DNA of 64,000 nucleotides from an uncultured Clostridia bacterium (GCA_948524275.1 CAOSLI010000002.1:186001-250000), one strand, 5' to 3'; positions 1 to 8,792 are shown, counted from the stretch's first letter. Translations and numbers: made by a program. The notes: generated by a model from the sequence alone, not told the origin.

Positions 1-131
1 AAATCTAGTTTTTTATAATCGTCATCTATTCTAAAAAGAATTTTTAATATAAAAATATATATAATTAGAAAAAATATAATAACTATAGATAATATTAATC
101 CAATAGTTTTTAGTATCTCTAATTTTTTCAA
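1..131 (-). CDS. N-terminus of a membrane protein (runs off the left edge)
   Basis: On the minus strand a perfect AGGAGG ribosome site (141-146) stands nine bases before a TTG codon at 131-129. The frame stays open to the window edge. The 43 visible residues start with a short charged stretch (KKLEILK), followed by about 22 very hydrophobic residues forming one membrane segment, then a charged RIDDDYKK stretch. Too little is visible to name a family. It lies 23 bases downstream of the 155-1273 gene and is probably co-transcribed with it. The start codon is inferred from the ribosome site. Confidence 0.6.
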   Translation of the reverse strand, partial: MKKLEILKTIGLILSIVIIFFLIIYIFILKILFRIDDDYKKLD

Positions 132-154
132 TATGGATACCTCCTGATTAAAAC

Positions 155-1273
155 TTAAAATTCACCTTCTTTAGTTTTTAATTTTATTGTTACATTATAT
201 GTATTTATAACTCCATATTCACTTGACACAACTCCCAGATTATTTAACAATGTTGAAAAAATGTCTGTAAGTTTGTCGTCTTTTGAATCTGCATATTCCT
301 TTAAATCTTTAAAATCAGTAAAATCATATGTATCCATTATTTTAATTTCAAATTCCCACTTGTTTTCATTATTCTTATAAGCTTTAACAAGCATTGTAGC
401 ATCATGTAATGCATAGAGTAAATCACTATTGTCAAATCTTATTAATTTATCTTCTACTAATGCATTATCAGCTATAACAAACTCCTCTTTATCTTGTCCA
501 TATTTTTTTATTAATTGATTTATTCCATTTTTAAACGATTTACTTGTTGTAATTAATTTCGATATTTCATCACTTTCTATACTTATGTCATTTGGCTTCT
601 TACCAAATGGTGATAATGAATTTAGCAATAACATAGCTGCAAGCTTTTTATTAGTTAATATTCCCCCAGCTACAACTACTTGCCAAAATACATATTGCAT
701 TGAATAAAATACACCATATGAAATTGGATTGGATTTTTTAGTTAGATCAAATATAAAACTTAGGCTTCTTATATAACCTTTTGCTATTTTTTCATCTATT
801 TTCTCGAAATCTATATTTTTTAATTTATTCATAATTTCATCAAATTTTTGTGAAGAGTTAAATGCCTGATATACATCATTTAACTTAAATGGAATACTTT
901 CTACTATATCTTTTGAAAATATTGATATCGCATTTATATCTTTTGAGATCTTTTCTTTGTTATCATCCAAAAAAGGTAAATTGATTCTATTTAAATAATT
1001 CAGTGCTATATATTTTTGTGCCAAATTATATTTTTTACTTCTACTAAGAAAAAACTTATGATCTTTCCATGCAATTCTAGTACATAAATATAATTCTTTA
1101 TTAGCTATTATCCTAGGCGTTTTTGCAATCTTTAATAAATCATATAAATTATCTACGCAACCTCTACCAAACATTTGGTATTTGTAATTATATGGTTTAT
1201 TACACAATATACATCTTTTTTCATTTTGTTCTTTTATTTCACTTATTTTTCTTGTCAATCTAATGTTCTCCAT
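155..1273 (-). CDS. Hypothetical protein with a CxxC-type N-terminal motif
   Basis: A 372-residue open frame with native base composition. I do not recognise the family. Near the N-terminus (about residues 21-40) there is a CILC pair followed by a GRGC cysteine, an arrangement that could bind a metal ion. The rest is predicted soluble and mostly helical, with no signal peptide and no clear membrane segment. The ATG at 1273 has only a weak purine stretch before it. It is separated from pcrA by a terminator and runs into the partial membrane-protein gene at 1-131. Confidence 0.6.
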   Translation of the reverse strand: MENIRLTRKISEIKEQNEKRCILCNKPYNYKYQMFGRGCVDNLYDLLKIAKTPRIIANKELYLCTRIAWKDHKFFLSRSKKYNLAQKYIALNYLNRINLPFLDDNKEKISKDINAISIFSKDIVESIPFKLNDVYQAFNSSQKFDEIMNKLKNIDFEKIDEKIAKGYIRSLSFIFDLTKKSNPISYGVFYSMQYVFWQVVVAGGILTNKKLAAMLLLNSLSPFGKKPNDISIESDEISKLITTSKSFKNGINQLIKKYGQDKEEFVIADNALVEDKLIRFDNSDLLYALHDATMLVKAYKNNENKWEFEIKIMDTYDFTDFKDLKEYADSKDDKLTDIFSTLLNNLGVVSSEYGVINTYNVTIKLKTKEGEF

Positions 1274-1420
1274 CTATTTCTAAACTTTTGTTTGTATTTT
1301 ATAATACATTATTTAATATGTCAATACTTATTTCAAATTATCTTACCTTTTTGTTCTCACATATCCGTAAATTATTTAGTGTATGATTTCCACTTATCTT
1401 CAAATTATTAAAGGTAATAA

Positions 1421-1456
1421 AAGACATGATGGTGCGTTCAAGTACCTTCATGTCTT
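1421..1456 (-). terminator. Terminator downstream of pcrA
   Basis: Nine-base arms (AAGACATGA and TCATGTCTT) flank a loop of about 18 bases, and the minus strand continues with a T-rich CTTTTATT. It lies directly after the pcrA stop and should end the pcrA transcript. Confidence 0.75.
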
Positions 1457-1460
1457 ATTT

Positions 1461-3776
1461 TTAGTTTAATATTTCTAGTCCTGCAAATTTTGCCATAAGT
1501 CTCTTGTGTCCTGCTTTTTCAAATTCAATGTCTACTTTAGCGTCGTCTCCTTCTTGTTCTATTTTAGTTATAATACCTTCTCCAAATTTCTTATGATATA
1601 CTCTTGTTCCTTCTTGGTACTGACTTAAGTCTACACTTGATGTTTTCTTATTTTGTAATGATGCTAAGAAACTGTCAGCTGACCTTCCAAATGCTGATGG
1701 TTTGAATGAAGCACTTTCTTCTTTAAGCATATCGCTTGACGCCTTATATGTTGTAACCTTACTTCCGTATGTATTTTGCTTTTGTGCATATCCTCCGCCA
1801 TAGTTCCAACCATATCTGCTGTCTTCAAATTCTTCTTCATTTTTTTTAGTATCCATTGCTTCATCATATCCATCTAAAAGTTCTGATGGTATTTCTTTTA
1901 AAAATCTTGATGGCTGATTATAACTCGTTGATCCGAATATTGTTCTTCTTTTTGCAAATGTCATAAACAGATTTCTTTTTGCTCTTGTTATTCCCACATA
2001 GAATAATCTTCTTTCTTCTTCTAGTTCTCCTGGATCGGCGATTGATTGATTTCCTGGGAATATCCCTTCTTCCATTCCAACCAAGAAAATAACTGGATAT
2101 TCTAGTCCTTTTGCGCTGTGAAGTGTCATAAGTGTTATCATGTCGTCTGATTCTTCTAGTGCGTCTGTGTCACTTGATAATGATATTGAATTTAAAAATT
2201 CGTTTAGAGATTTATCTGCCGCTTCTTTTTCAAATTCTTCTGCAACTGTTAAGAATTCGTCCAAGTTCTGTATTCTTGTTTCTGCTTCTATTGTATTTTC
2301 ATCTTTTAAGCTTTTGGTATAGCCTGTCTTTTGTAAAGTCTGCTTTATAAGTTCTGGTATTGTTAATTCTAGTGATTTTAGTTCTTCTATTGTGTCAATA
2401 AATTCTCTTGTATTGTTGTAGATTCTTGGCAAGAATTTGTCTGCCTGCTTTATTATTTCATACATTGAAGTTTCATTTTGAATAGCCATTTCTCTTACAT
2501 TATCTATGCTTGTTTTTCCTACGCCTCTTTTTGGTTCATTGATAATTCTTTCTAGTGATAGGTTGTCTGATTGATTAGATATAAGTCTTAAGTAGGCTAT
2601 AATGTCCTTGATTTCTTTTCTTTCGTAAAATTTAACTCCACCTACTATTTTGTATGGTATGTCTTCTCTTCTTAAAATATCTTCTATTGCTCTTGATTGT
2701 GAGTTCATTCTGTACAGTACTGCGTAGTCTGAATATTTGTAATATTCTTCTCTTCTTAAATGATTTATTTGCTCTACTAAGAAGTTTGCTTCTCCATATT
2801 CATCTTCTCCGCAAAATACTTGTGGCAGGCTTCCTTCTTCATTTTCTGTCCATAATTTTTTGTCATATTTATTTTCATTATGCTTTATTACTTCATTGGC
2901 TGCTTTTAGGATATTTCCTGTACAACGGTAGTTTTGCTCTAATTTTATTATCTTTGTTCCTGGAAAATCTTTTTCAAAGTTTAGTATATTTGATATATCT
3001 GCTCCTCTAAATGAGTATATTCCTTGGTCATTATCTCCTACGGCTGTAATGTTTCCGTATTTTGAAGCTAGTAATGTTACTAAAGTAAATTGGGCTTTGT
3101 TAGTGTCTTGATATTCGTCTACTAATACATACTTAAATTTTTCAGAATAGTATTCTAATACGTCTGGATTTTCCATAAATATCTTTATTGTGAAGTTTAT
3201 AATGTCATCAAAGTCTATCGCATTGTTGTCTTTTAGCCTTTTTTGATATAGTGAATACACTTTTGCTATGATTTCTTTTCTATAATCTCCATTGTATTTA
3301 GCTGTATACTGTTCTGGCTCTAACATTTCATTTTTTGCATTACTTATCTCATTTAGTACTGATTTTTCGGTGAACATTTTAGTATCTATATTAAGCTCTT
3401 TTAGGCAATTCTTTACCAGCGTCTTTTGGTCTGATGTATCAAATATTGCAAATGATGTGTCAAATCCCAGTCTGTCTATAAACTTTCTAAGTATTCTAAC
3501 ACATATTGAGTGAAATGTTCCGAGCCACATGTCGTTTATGTTATCTCCAATGAGTGCCTGCGCTCTTTCTTTCATTTCGTTTGCTGCTTTGTTAGTAAAT
3601 GTGATTGCTAGTACATCCCATGGTTTTATATTTTTTTCTTGCAATACATAGGCTATTTTGTATGTTAATACTTTTGTCTTTCCGCTTCCTGCTCCTGCTA
3701 TTACTAAGCATGGTCCTTCAGTGTTTTCTACTGCTTCTCTTTGCATAGGGTTTAATTCTTGTAATTTTTCTTGCAT
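1461..3776 (-). CDS. pcrA: ATP-dependent DNA helicase PcrA/UvrD
   Basis: This 771-residue superfamily 1A helicase unwinds DNA 3' to 5' during repair, clears RecA filaments and resolves replication-transcription conflicts. Walker A GAGSGKT is at residues 28-34, followed by TFTNKAANEMKER, the Walker B DEYQDTNKAQ near residue 220, GDNDQGIYSFRGA, QNYRCTGNIL, TLHSAKGLEYPVIF and the VGITRAKRNL motif VI near 630. The C-terminal tail ends in a Tudor-like domain (YHKKFGEGII), as in Bacillus PcrA, which contacts RNA polymerase. Length is typical. It is a single gene ended by the hairpin at 1421-1456. Confidence 0.97.
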   Translation of the reverse strand: MQEKLQELNPMQREAVENTEGPCLVIAGAGSGKTKVLTYKIAYVLQEKNIKPWDVLAITFTNKAANEMKERAQALIGDNINDMWLGTFHSICVRILRKFIDRLGFDTSFAIFDTSDQKTLVKNCLKELNIDTKMFTEKSVLNEISNAKNEMLEPEQYTAKYNGDYRKEIIAKVYSLYQKRLKDNNAIDFDDIINFTIKIFMENPDVLEYYSEKFKYVLVDEYQDTNKAQFTLVTLLASKYGNITAVGDNDQGIYSFRGADISNILNFEKDFPGTKIIKLEQNYRCTGNILKAANEVIKHNENKYDKKLWTENEEGSLPQVFCGEDEYGEANFLVEQINHLRREEYYKYSDYAVLYRMNSQSRAIEDILRREDIPYKIVGGVKFYERKEIKDIIAYLRLISNQSDNLSLERIINEPKRGVGKTSIDNVREMAIQNETSMYEIIKQADKFLPRIYNNTREFIDTIEELKSLELTIPELIKQTLQKTGYTKSLKDENTIEAETRIQNLDEFLTVAEEFEKEAADKSLNEFLNSISLSSDTDALEESDDMITLMTLHSAKGLEYPVIFLVGMEEGIFPGNQSIADPGELEEERRLFYVGITRAKRNLFMTFAKRRTIFGSTSYNQPSRFLKEIPSELLDGYDEAMDTKKNEEEFEDSRYGWNYGGGYAQKQNTYGSKVTTYKASSDMLKEESASFKPSAFGRSADSFLASLQNKKTSSVDLSQYQEGTRVYHKKFGEGIITKIEQEGDDAKVDIEFEKAGHKRLMAKFAGLEILN

Positions 3777-3830
3777 TGTTTTCCTCTTTCTTTTTATTTT
3801 GGTGTATGTTTTTAATTTATAAATAGTAAT

Positions 3831-3859
3831 TTGACAAATTCCTTTTACTTGTGTATAAT
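3831..3859 (+). promoter_or_regulatory. Consensus sigma-A promoter for a candidate antisense RNA
   Basis: Perfect -35 TTGACA (3831-3836), 17-base spacer, perfect -10 TATAAT (3854-3859). Transcription would start near 3866, in the sequence TATAGGAAATGAA, and run toward the 3' end of the small minus-strand gene at 3957-4070. No coding sequence follows on the plus strand. Confidence 0.8.
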
Positions 3860-3865
3860 AGGTAT

Positions 3866-3962
3866 AGGAAATGAATTAACCGCAAAGAATGCGGTTACCA
3901 CTACAAATAGTTAACAACACATTCGCAATATTGGTATAGTGGAATGTGTTGTTATTTTATTC
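3866..3962 (+). ncRNA. Candidate antisense (antitoxin-like) RNA
   Basis: A plus-strand transcript from the consensus promoter at 3831-3859 would hold a short hairpin (AACCGCA...TGCGGTT, 3878-3897) and a strong terminator hairpin with perfect 12-base arms (3913-3924 and 3942-3953) followed by ATTTTATT. It would overlap the 3' end of the convergent peptide mRNA. This matches the layout of Bacillus txpA/RatA and bsrG/SR4 type I systems. The RNA ends are inferred from the sequence only. Confidence 0.55.
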
Positions 3963-4070
3963 CTTATCTATTATTGAGTTTACATATTGTATGTATATGA
4001 TCGTCAATAAGGCTACGTTTATAGTTGTAGAAGCCACAAGGGCTATTATTAAAAATAGTATTAAACTCAT
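3957..4070 (-). CDS. Small hydrophobic peptide, candidate type I toxin
   Basis: A 37-residue frame beginning MSLILFLIIALVAS, with about 25 hydrophobic residues and a charged end (IIDKE). This is the usual look of membrane-acting type I toxins and holin-like peptides. A GAGGTGG ribosome site precedes the ATG at 4070. The promoter at 4157-4185 lies some 80 bases upstream, giving a leader with ATGTGTTGCCACTAC. That segment can pair with GTAGTGGTAA downstream of the stop (around 3890-3905) and with CAACACAT near 3915, as in toxin mRNAs held inactive by 5'-3' pairing. No family match is claimed. Confidence 0.55.
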   Translation of the reverse strand: MSLILFLIIALVASTTINVALLTIIYIQYVNSIIDKE

Positions 4071-4156
4071 AAACACCACCTCACTTTCTGATAACCAAAG
4101 TTATCTAGTGTAGTGGCAACACATATCTACTACAATGTTCATTTCCTATAGTAGAT

Positions 4157-4185
4157 ACTATACTACATATTTTTACTAAAAACAA
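4157..4185 (-). promoter_or_regulatory. Promoter of the small peptide gene
   Basis: On the minus strand, -35 TTGTTT (4185-4180), 17-base spacer and -10 TATAGT (4162-4157). The start near 4150 lies in TATAGGAAATGAA, the same 13 bases that mark the start of the opposing antisense RNA, so the locus is bounded by an inverted repeat (3863-3875 and 4138-4150). Confidence 0.65.
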
Positions 4186-4264
4186 GCGAACATTACAAAT
4201 ATCTTAAAAATTCACAAAAGTAGATGTAATCATTGATACATCTACTTTTTATTGATTTAACCTT

Positions 4265-5004
4265 CTATCCATTTACCACCATGGCAAATAGCCCAATTAA
4301 AAAACCTGCTATGTTTCCTATTGCAGTTATTCTTCCTTGGTATAATTTATTTGATTCTGGTATTAGTTCTCCTGATACAATGTAAAGCATCGCTCCTGCT
4401 GCAAATGCTAAACACATTGCTATTACTTGTATTGATACTTTGCCAATCATTGCTCCTATAAGCGCTCCAAATCCTGTTGCTATTCCTGATAATATTACAT
4501 ATATCATTACTTTCCATGGTTTCATTCCGCCATTTTTCATTGGTACAGCCATGCTTATACCGCTCTGGAACATCATGTAGACATATCGCTATTGCTAGTG
4601 AAAAACCTAGTGCATCTGATGCATCAAATCCCGAGCCTATTGCTAAGCCTTCTGGTATATTATGAAGTGCTAAGCCTATACTTACTATAATCCCTGTTTT
4701 TAATAGTCCTAGTTTGTTACTGTCAACTGCTTTTGTATTGAATTTTTTATTTATCAGTGATTCGCATCCTATCATGACTACAATACCTAGTATTATTCCT
4801 AGTATCGTTGTATATACTGATGATATTTCTAAGGCTTCTGGTACTAAATCAAAACATATTACTGCTAGCATTAGTCCTGATGCAAATGACAATACAAAAC
4901 TTAAAAATTTATTTGAATTTCTTTTTGAAAATATCCCGTATAAGTCCTCCTATTGTCGTTCCTATTGTTCCAAAAAATAATCCTAATAATGATATTTTTA
5001 ACAT
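4265..5004 (-). CDS. ZIP-family metal transporter, read through two CGGN frameshift sites
   Basis: ZIP proteins import zinc or related divalent metals across the cytoplasmic membrane. Read in three pieces the sequence is a complete 245-residue ZIP protein: N-terminal membrane helices, ALHNIPEGLA in one helix, and CLHDVPEGISMAVP in the next, which together form the metal site, then three more helices. The conceptual frame breaks twice. At 4938-4935 CGGG and at 4562-4559 CGGT each carry one base too many, and reading each as one glycine restores the protein. The second site gives the strictly conserved G of HxxPEG. The ATG at 5004 follows AGGAG, and the leader can hide that site in a hairpin (5007-5015 with 5044-5052). 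A double-mutant pseudogene is the alternative, but the shared CGGN pattern argues against it. Confidence 0.8.
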
Positions 5005-5006
5005 AA

Positions 5007-5052
5007 ATAAAACTCCTTTATAGCAATTGTATTATCTATAAACGAGTTTTAT
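5007..5052 (-). promoter_or_regulatory. Ribosome-site-masking hairpin in the ZIP leader
   Basis: ATAAAACTC (minus strand, 5052-5044) pairs over nine bases with GAGTTTTAT (5015-5007). The second arm contains the end of the AAGGAG ribosome site of the ZIP gene, so folding would block translation. This could be a thermosensor-like or ligand- or protein-controlled switch. No known riboswitch class is recognised. Confidence 0.45.
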
Positions 5053-5058
5053 GATATT
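5026..5058. repeat. Left half of a split repeat (whole copy at 9840-9918)
   Basis: These 33 bases match 9840-9872 at 29 positions. In the copy at 9840-9918 they continue directly into the 46 bases that here lie 3.8 kb away at 8838-8883, on the other side of the four-gene operon. Confidence 0.7.
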
Positions 5059-5061
5059 GCT

Positions 5062-5943
5062 TTATATTTTATTAATTTTTTCTAAAAAGTTATTAATTTC
5101 ATTTGCAAGTTCTACTTCTCTACCATCATAAGTATGGTCTGCACCATCAATATAATTAATATCACTTGTTTTATTTTGTATCGCTCTTCTCATTAATGCT
5201 ACTTGCTTTTCTCCACTGTTTCTAATTAGTTCCTTATTATTCCCCCATCTCATGAACAATGGTATATCTATACTATTTATCGTATCAAATTTATACCCTT
5301 CTTTGCTGTACTGTGCAAAATTAAATTCACTGTTGTATTTTCTATATTGCAAATATGTTTTTATAGAGATTGGATGAATAAAAGCCTCTTGTGGCATCAT
5401 TGTCATTATTTCTCCAGCTTTCTCTTTTTCTTCTGCATACAATAAATATTCGTTATTTGAATACATTTCAAAAACATCTGGTAAGTCAACTAAAGATAAT
5501 AGTAAAATTCCTTTTATATTTTCTATTTCTTTATCTTTATTTTCTCTCATCTTTGTATATGCATATGTTATCTTTGTTGCTCCCAGGCTGTGTCCTTGTA
5601 AGTATATTGAGGAATATCCTAAGTCTATGGCATATCTAATTACACCCAATATGTCATAATATGATTCTTTAATATCCTCATATGCTGAGCCTGCTAATAT
5701 TTTTCTTCCATCATTATATTTTATGTATTTTATAATTTCACTGCCTCTTGTGTTAACACATATAGTGTCTATTCCATGATTTTTGACAGTTTCAGCAATT
5801 ATTGTTTCCCTCTTCTTAAAACAATTACTGGTCATTCCATGTATTTCTATTAGTATTCTTTTGCTTTTGTGTTTTCCTTTAATTAGATATCCATCTAATT
5901 TAACGCCATCTGTTGCGTTTAGTTTTATTATCTCTTCGCTCAT
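5062..5943 (-). CDS. Alpha/beta hydrolase, last gene of a four-gene operon
   Basis: A 293-residue serine hydrolase fold. The oxyanion strand IEIHGMTSN lies near residue 33, the nucleophile elbow QGHSLGATK near 116, and a likely catalytic histidine in DGADHTYDG near 270. There is no signal peptide, so it is cytoplasmic. The substrate is unknown; the family includes esterases, peptidases and acyl-transfer hydrolases. It starts 12 bases after the kinase-like gene. The tight operon suggests it removes or transfers an acyl or ester group on whatever small molecule or peptide the other three enzymes handle; that role is inference. Confidence 0.8.
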   Translation of the reverse strand: MSEEIIKLNATDGVKLDGYLIKGKHKSKRILIEIHGMTSNCFKKRETIIAETVKNHGIDTICVNTRGSEIIKYIKYNDGRKILAGSAYEDIKESYYDILGVIRYAIDLGYSSIYLQGHSLGATKITYAYTKMRENKDKEIENIKGILLLSLVDLPDVFEMYSNNEYLLYAEEKEKAGEIMTMMPQEAFIHPISIKTYLQYRKYNSEFNFAQYSKEGYKFDTINSIDIPLFMRWGNNKELIRNSGEKQVALMRRAIQNKTSDINYIDGADHTYDGREVELANEINNFLEKINKI

Positions 5944-5955
5944 TATATGGTCCTT

Positions 5956-6507
5956 TCATATATTTAAAATTTTGTCCATTATTTTGCAAATTTCAATATC
6001 TGTATTTTTTGAGTAATCATTATATATTATATAGTCTATCTTTTCTTTATTTTGTTCATAGAATTTATATTCTTCATCAATGTCTAAAAGTCTTTGCTCA
6101 TAATCTTCTCTTTCCATTTTAATTATTTGCTTTGTTTTCTCTATATCATTTGATTGAATACATATGGTTATGAGCTGTTCCTTTAAAATACTTCGCAGAT
6201 TATCTAACAACTTATAATAGCAATCGCCAATAGTATATGTACCATTATTTATCTTTTCTAAATCACTATTTAAATACCCATAATAATTTTCATAAATTTT
6301 TGTATATATAAAAAATTTATTATCATTTATCATATCCCTGAATTCGTTTTTATTTATATTTATATCAGTTTCATTTTCTTCTCTTTTCTTTCTTGTAATA
6401 ACTCTTTTTAATTGATATAGATTATATTTTTGAGTTAAATAATTTTTATAATATGTTTTACCAGATGCGGTTATTCCCAATATTACAATTAACTTACCTT
6501 CTCCCAC
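5956..6507 (-). CDS. P-loop nucleotide kinase (guanylate kinase-like)
   Basis: A 183-residue protein with a P-loop at the N-terminus (GITASGKT, residues 10-17), then KRVITRKKREENETD, which resembles the GMP-binding lid of guanylate kinases (RPxRxxE), and YGYLNSDLEK, like the usual phosphate-contact region. The remainder is charged and helical. It may phosphorylate a nucleoside, a nucleotide or an unusual substrate made by this operon. It starts five bases after the GHMP-like gene, so the two are translationally coupled. It is shorter and more divergent than housekeeping Gmk. Confidence 0.7.
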   Translation of the reverse strand: MGEGKLIVILGITASGKTYYKNYLTQKYNLYQLKRVITRKKREENETDININKNEFRDMINDNKFFIYTKIYENYYGYLNSDLEKINNGTYTIGDCYYKLLDNLRSILKEQLITICIQSNDIEKTKQIIKMEREDYEQRLLDIDEEYKFYEQNKEKIDYIIYNDYSKNTDIEICKIMDKILNI

Positions 6508-6512
6508 TATAA

Positions 6513-7490
6513 TTACCTCTCAAATATCTGTATTCCTTGATTATTAATTTTATATTGTTTTATATTTATGTTATATTTTTGACATTCTTTCTTTATTTCT
6601 TTTAAACTATCACTAACTATGTATATATATGGGGAATTGCTAGATATCCTTACAAAGGTATTTCCTATACTCTCAATTATTTCACAGAATTCTTCATATC
6701 GCAGATTGCTAATTCTACATCTTTCACTAAGTGCAACCGAATCATCTTCTCTTGAAAATTTTTTCATACCTTGAATAAAAGCCTTATATTTATTATCTCT
6801 TAAGTCTTTTATCATAACATTTTTTATAATAGCTTCCTTGTCCTTTATTCCATTTTCTCTATCTCTATTTTTTCTTAATTTAACAACAACCTTATCTTTA
6901 TCTACATTTTTATCGCAAAAAATATCATCAAATTCTGCATTAATTAATCCAATTTCTACTTCTTCTGGAAGTTTTTTATTGTAAATTAATTCTCCATCTT
7001 CAGATACAAAACAAAGCCCTCCATAGGTCACTGTATTATGTGCTACGCCAGAGCAAAATATACTGTTCGTAATAATGCCATTTTCTTCTTCATAATAGTT
7101 ATTTTGTAATAATCTTATTAATTCCTTTTCATTTAAATGCATTTCCATTAGATAGTTAATTGCGTATGATATTGCTGTCTGAATTATGGCATTTGAGCTC
7201 ATTCCTCCATGTGTTTTTAATTCATTATCTGTCTGACATTTTACATGAAATCTTGCATCAAATTTAAAGTAATCTCTAAATAAGTTAATGTAAAATTTCA
7301 CTAGATTGGGCTTGATCGATTCTATAATGTCAATTTTACTATCTATTATCTCTACATACATCTTTAAGCTGCAATCTACTGCAATTCCAATACCGCCTCC
7401 TCCGACTTTTCCTTCTTCTAGTTTTTGAATATTCATAACATCAATATGAAATCTTGCGGGTACTTTAACTAAAACACTTTTATCTTTCAA
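6513..7490 (-). CDS. GHMP kinase-like protein, related to beta-RFAP synthases
   Basis: A 325-residue protein. KVPARFHIDVMN at the N-terminus and KVGGGGIGIAVD resemble the first part of beta-ribofuranosylaminobenzene 5'-phosphate synthase-like GHMP proteins. HGGMSSNAI near residue 95 is the glycine/serine phosphate-binding motif 2. A CSGVAHNTVTYGGLC segment and a small C-terminal domain follow. GHMP enzymes phosphorylate sugars or alcohols, while the RFAP branch joins PRPP to an aromatic amine. Which chemistry applies here cannot be told. Its neighbours (nucleotide kinase, hydrolase, transglutaminase fold) suggest a small biosynthetic route. Confidence 0.65.
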   Translation of the reverse strand: MKDKSVLVKVPARFHIDVMNIQKLEEGKVGGGGIGIAVDCSLKMYVEIIDSKIDIIESIKPNLVKFYINLFRDYFKFDARFHVKCQTDNELKTHGGMSSNAIIQTAISYAINYLMEMHLNEKELIRLLQNNYYEEENGIITNSIFCSGVAHNTVTYGGLCFVSEDGELIYNKKLPEEVEIGLINAEFDDIFCDKNVDKDKVVVKLRKNRDRENGIKDKEAIIKNVMIKDLRDNKYKAFIQGMKKFSREDDSVALSERCRISNLRYEEFCEIIESIGNTFVRISSNSPYIYIVSDSLKEIKKECQKYNINIKQYKINNQGIQIFER

Positions 7491-7514
7491 CTTTCACGCT
7501 CCTTTTTTTGCACT

Positions 7515-8792
7515 CTACAATTCTAATTCTTCAATTGCATTTGTCCTTTTTAAAGAGAATTTTGAACAAATTTGAGTTTTATTTAGTCTCATATTTTCTA
7601 TCATTTCATTATATGATACTTTTCTTGGATTCCATCCATTCTGCAATTTATAAAATACATACTTTTCTTTTATTGGATTATTTTTTCTTATGACTAATAA
7701 TGTTTGTAGTGGAAACTCTTTGTTATGTACTCTAATATCATATTCTCCAATTGTTTGATAAAGTCTAATGTGGTTATTTAACCATTCTCTACTTACTATA
7801 TTTTTATGATGTTCTCTTAAGCTATATATCTTTTCTAATGTAGTTTTGAGATATTTAAGGCAAATTTCTGGGTCAATATGAGGTGCAATTCTATAAAAAA
7901 AATTTAGTATAATGTCTACATCTAACTCAATACTTTCGTCTAAAGAATCACTAAATAACTTGTTTTTACTAATGCTCCATCCTCTTCTAATATACGAATC
8001 TCCGCTAGACATTCCAGGTATTAATTCCTTTTCTACAATATCCTCAAAATAATGATATTTTTGCAGAGAGATATTAAATGGAAATCCTATTTCATCATAT
8101 TGATTAACATTTTTGATTTTTTTGTCTAAATATTCAATTGATAATTCGCCATCACTTGCTTGTCTAGGTATTGTAGTTAAATCTCCAACTTCTCTTTGTA
8201 TTTGAGATGCAAATTCTTCATTAGTATCCACATATCCAAATTTCATATTTCTTATTCCAGTTCTCATATTGACTGTGTCTCTAATGATATTTGTCATATA
8301 AAGTTTGCCATCTACCTGGATTATTGCATCAATATGTCTTAAGTCTATTTGCTCAACTCCAACTTGCTTTCTAGTTAAATAGGAAAATTCTATTAGATGT
8401 GCTTGCTTTAGCATAGTAACAAAGAGTTCACTCATCTGCCTACAATTTCCATAGCCGTTTTTACGGATTGTTCCATAATACATACTCAAATTATTAATAT
8501 GGTTATATACTAAGCTGTTGTTTTCATATAACTGAATACCTAATTTATTATATACATAATAAACTTTTTCTAAATTGGTTAAATCGGTTGGAATTCCTGT
8601 TATGATATCTCTGTATGATTTTGTATTCATTATAATATTAGTATATATTCTGTATCTTTTATCCGAAAAATCAAGTAGTAATCTTCCCTCTTCGTTTGTA
8701 TATAACTCCATTAATGAATTATCTTCTATTTTCAAACTCTCTCCTTTATTGTATGTTTCTTTGATTTTACCACTTTTTTGATTGTTTGTCAA
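7515..8792 (-). CDS. Transglutaminase-like domain protein, first gene of the four-gene operon
   Basis: A 425-residue protein. The region around residues 105-185 looks like a transglutaminase/papain fold: GYGNCRQMSELFV carries the candidate catalytic cysteine, RHIDAIIQVDG the histidine, and LYMTNIIRD the third residue. The rest, with helical repeats and a C-terminal YKLQNGWNP segment, is not recognised. No signal peptide is seen. As an intracellular enzyme of this fold it could be an amidase, a protease or a peptide-bond-forming enzyme. It is the promoter-proximal gene, 46 bases from the repeat at 8838-8883, and 24 bases separate it from the next gene. Confidence 0.6.
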   Translation of the reverse strand: MTNNQKSGKIKETYNKGESLKIEDNSLMELYTNEEGRLLLDFSDKRYRIYTNIIMNTKSYRDIITGIPTDLTNLEKVYYVYNKLGIQLYENNSLVYNHINNLSMYYGTIRKNGYGNCRQMSELFVTMLKQAHLIEFSYLTRKQVGVEQIDLRHIDAIIQVDGKLYMTNIIRDTVNMRTGIRNMKFGYVDTNEEFASQIQREVGDLTTIPRQASDGELSIEYLDKKIKNVNQYDEIGFPFNISLQKYHYFEDIVEKELIPGMSSGDSYIRRGWSISKNKLFSDSLDESIELDVDIILNFFYRIAPHIDPEICLKYLKTTLEKIYSLREHHKNIVSREWLNNHIRLYQTIGEYDIRVHNKEFPLQTLLVIRKNNPIKEKYVFYKLQNGWNPRKVSYNEMIENMRLNKTQICSKFSLKRTNAIEELEL

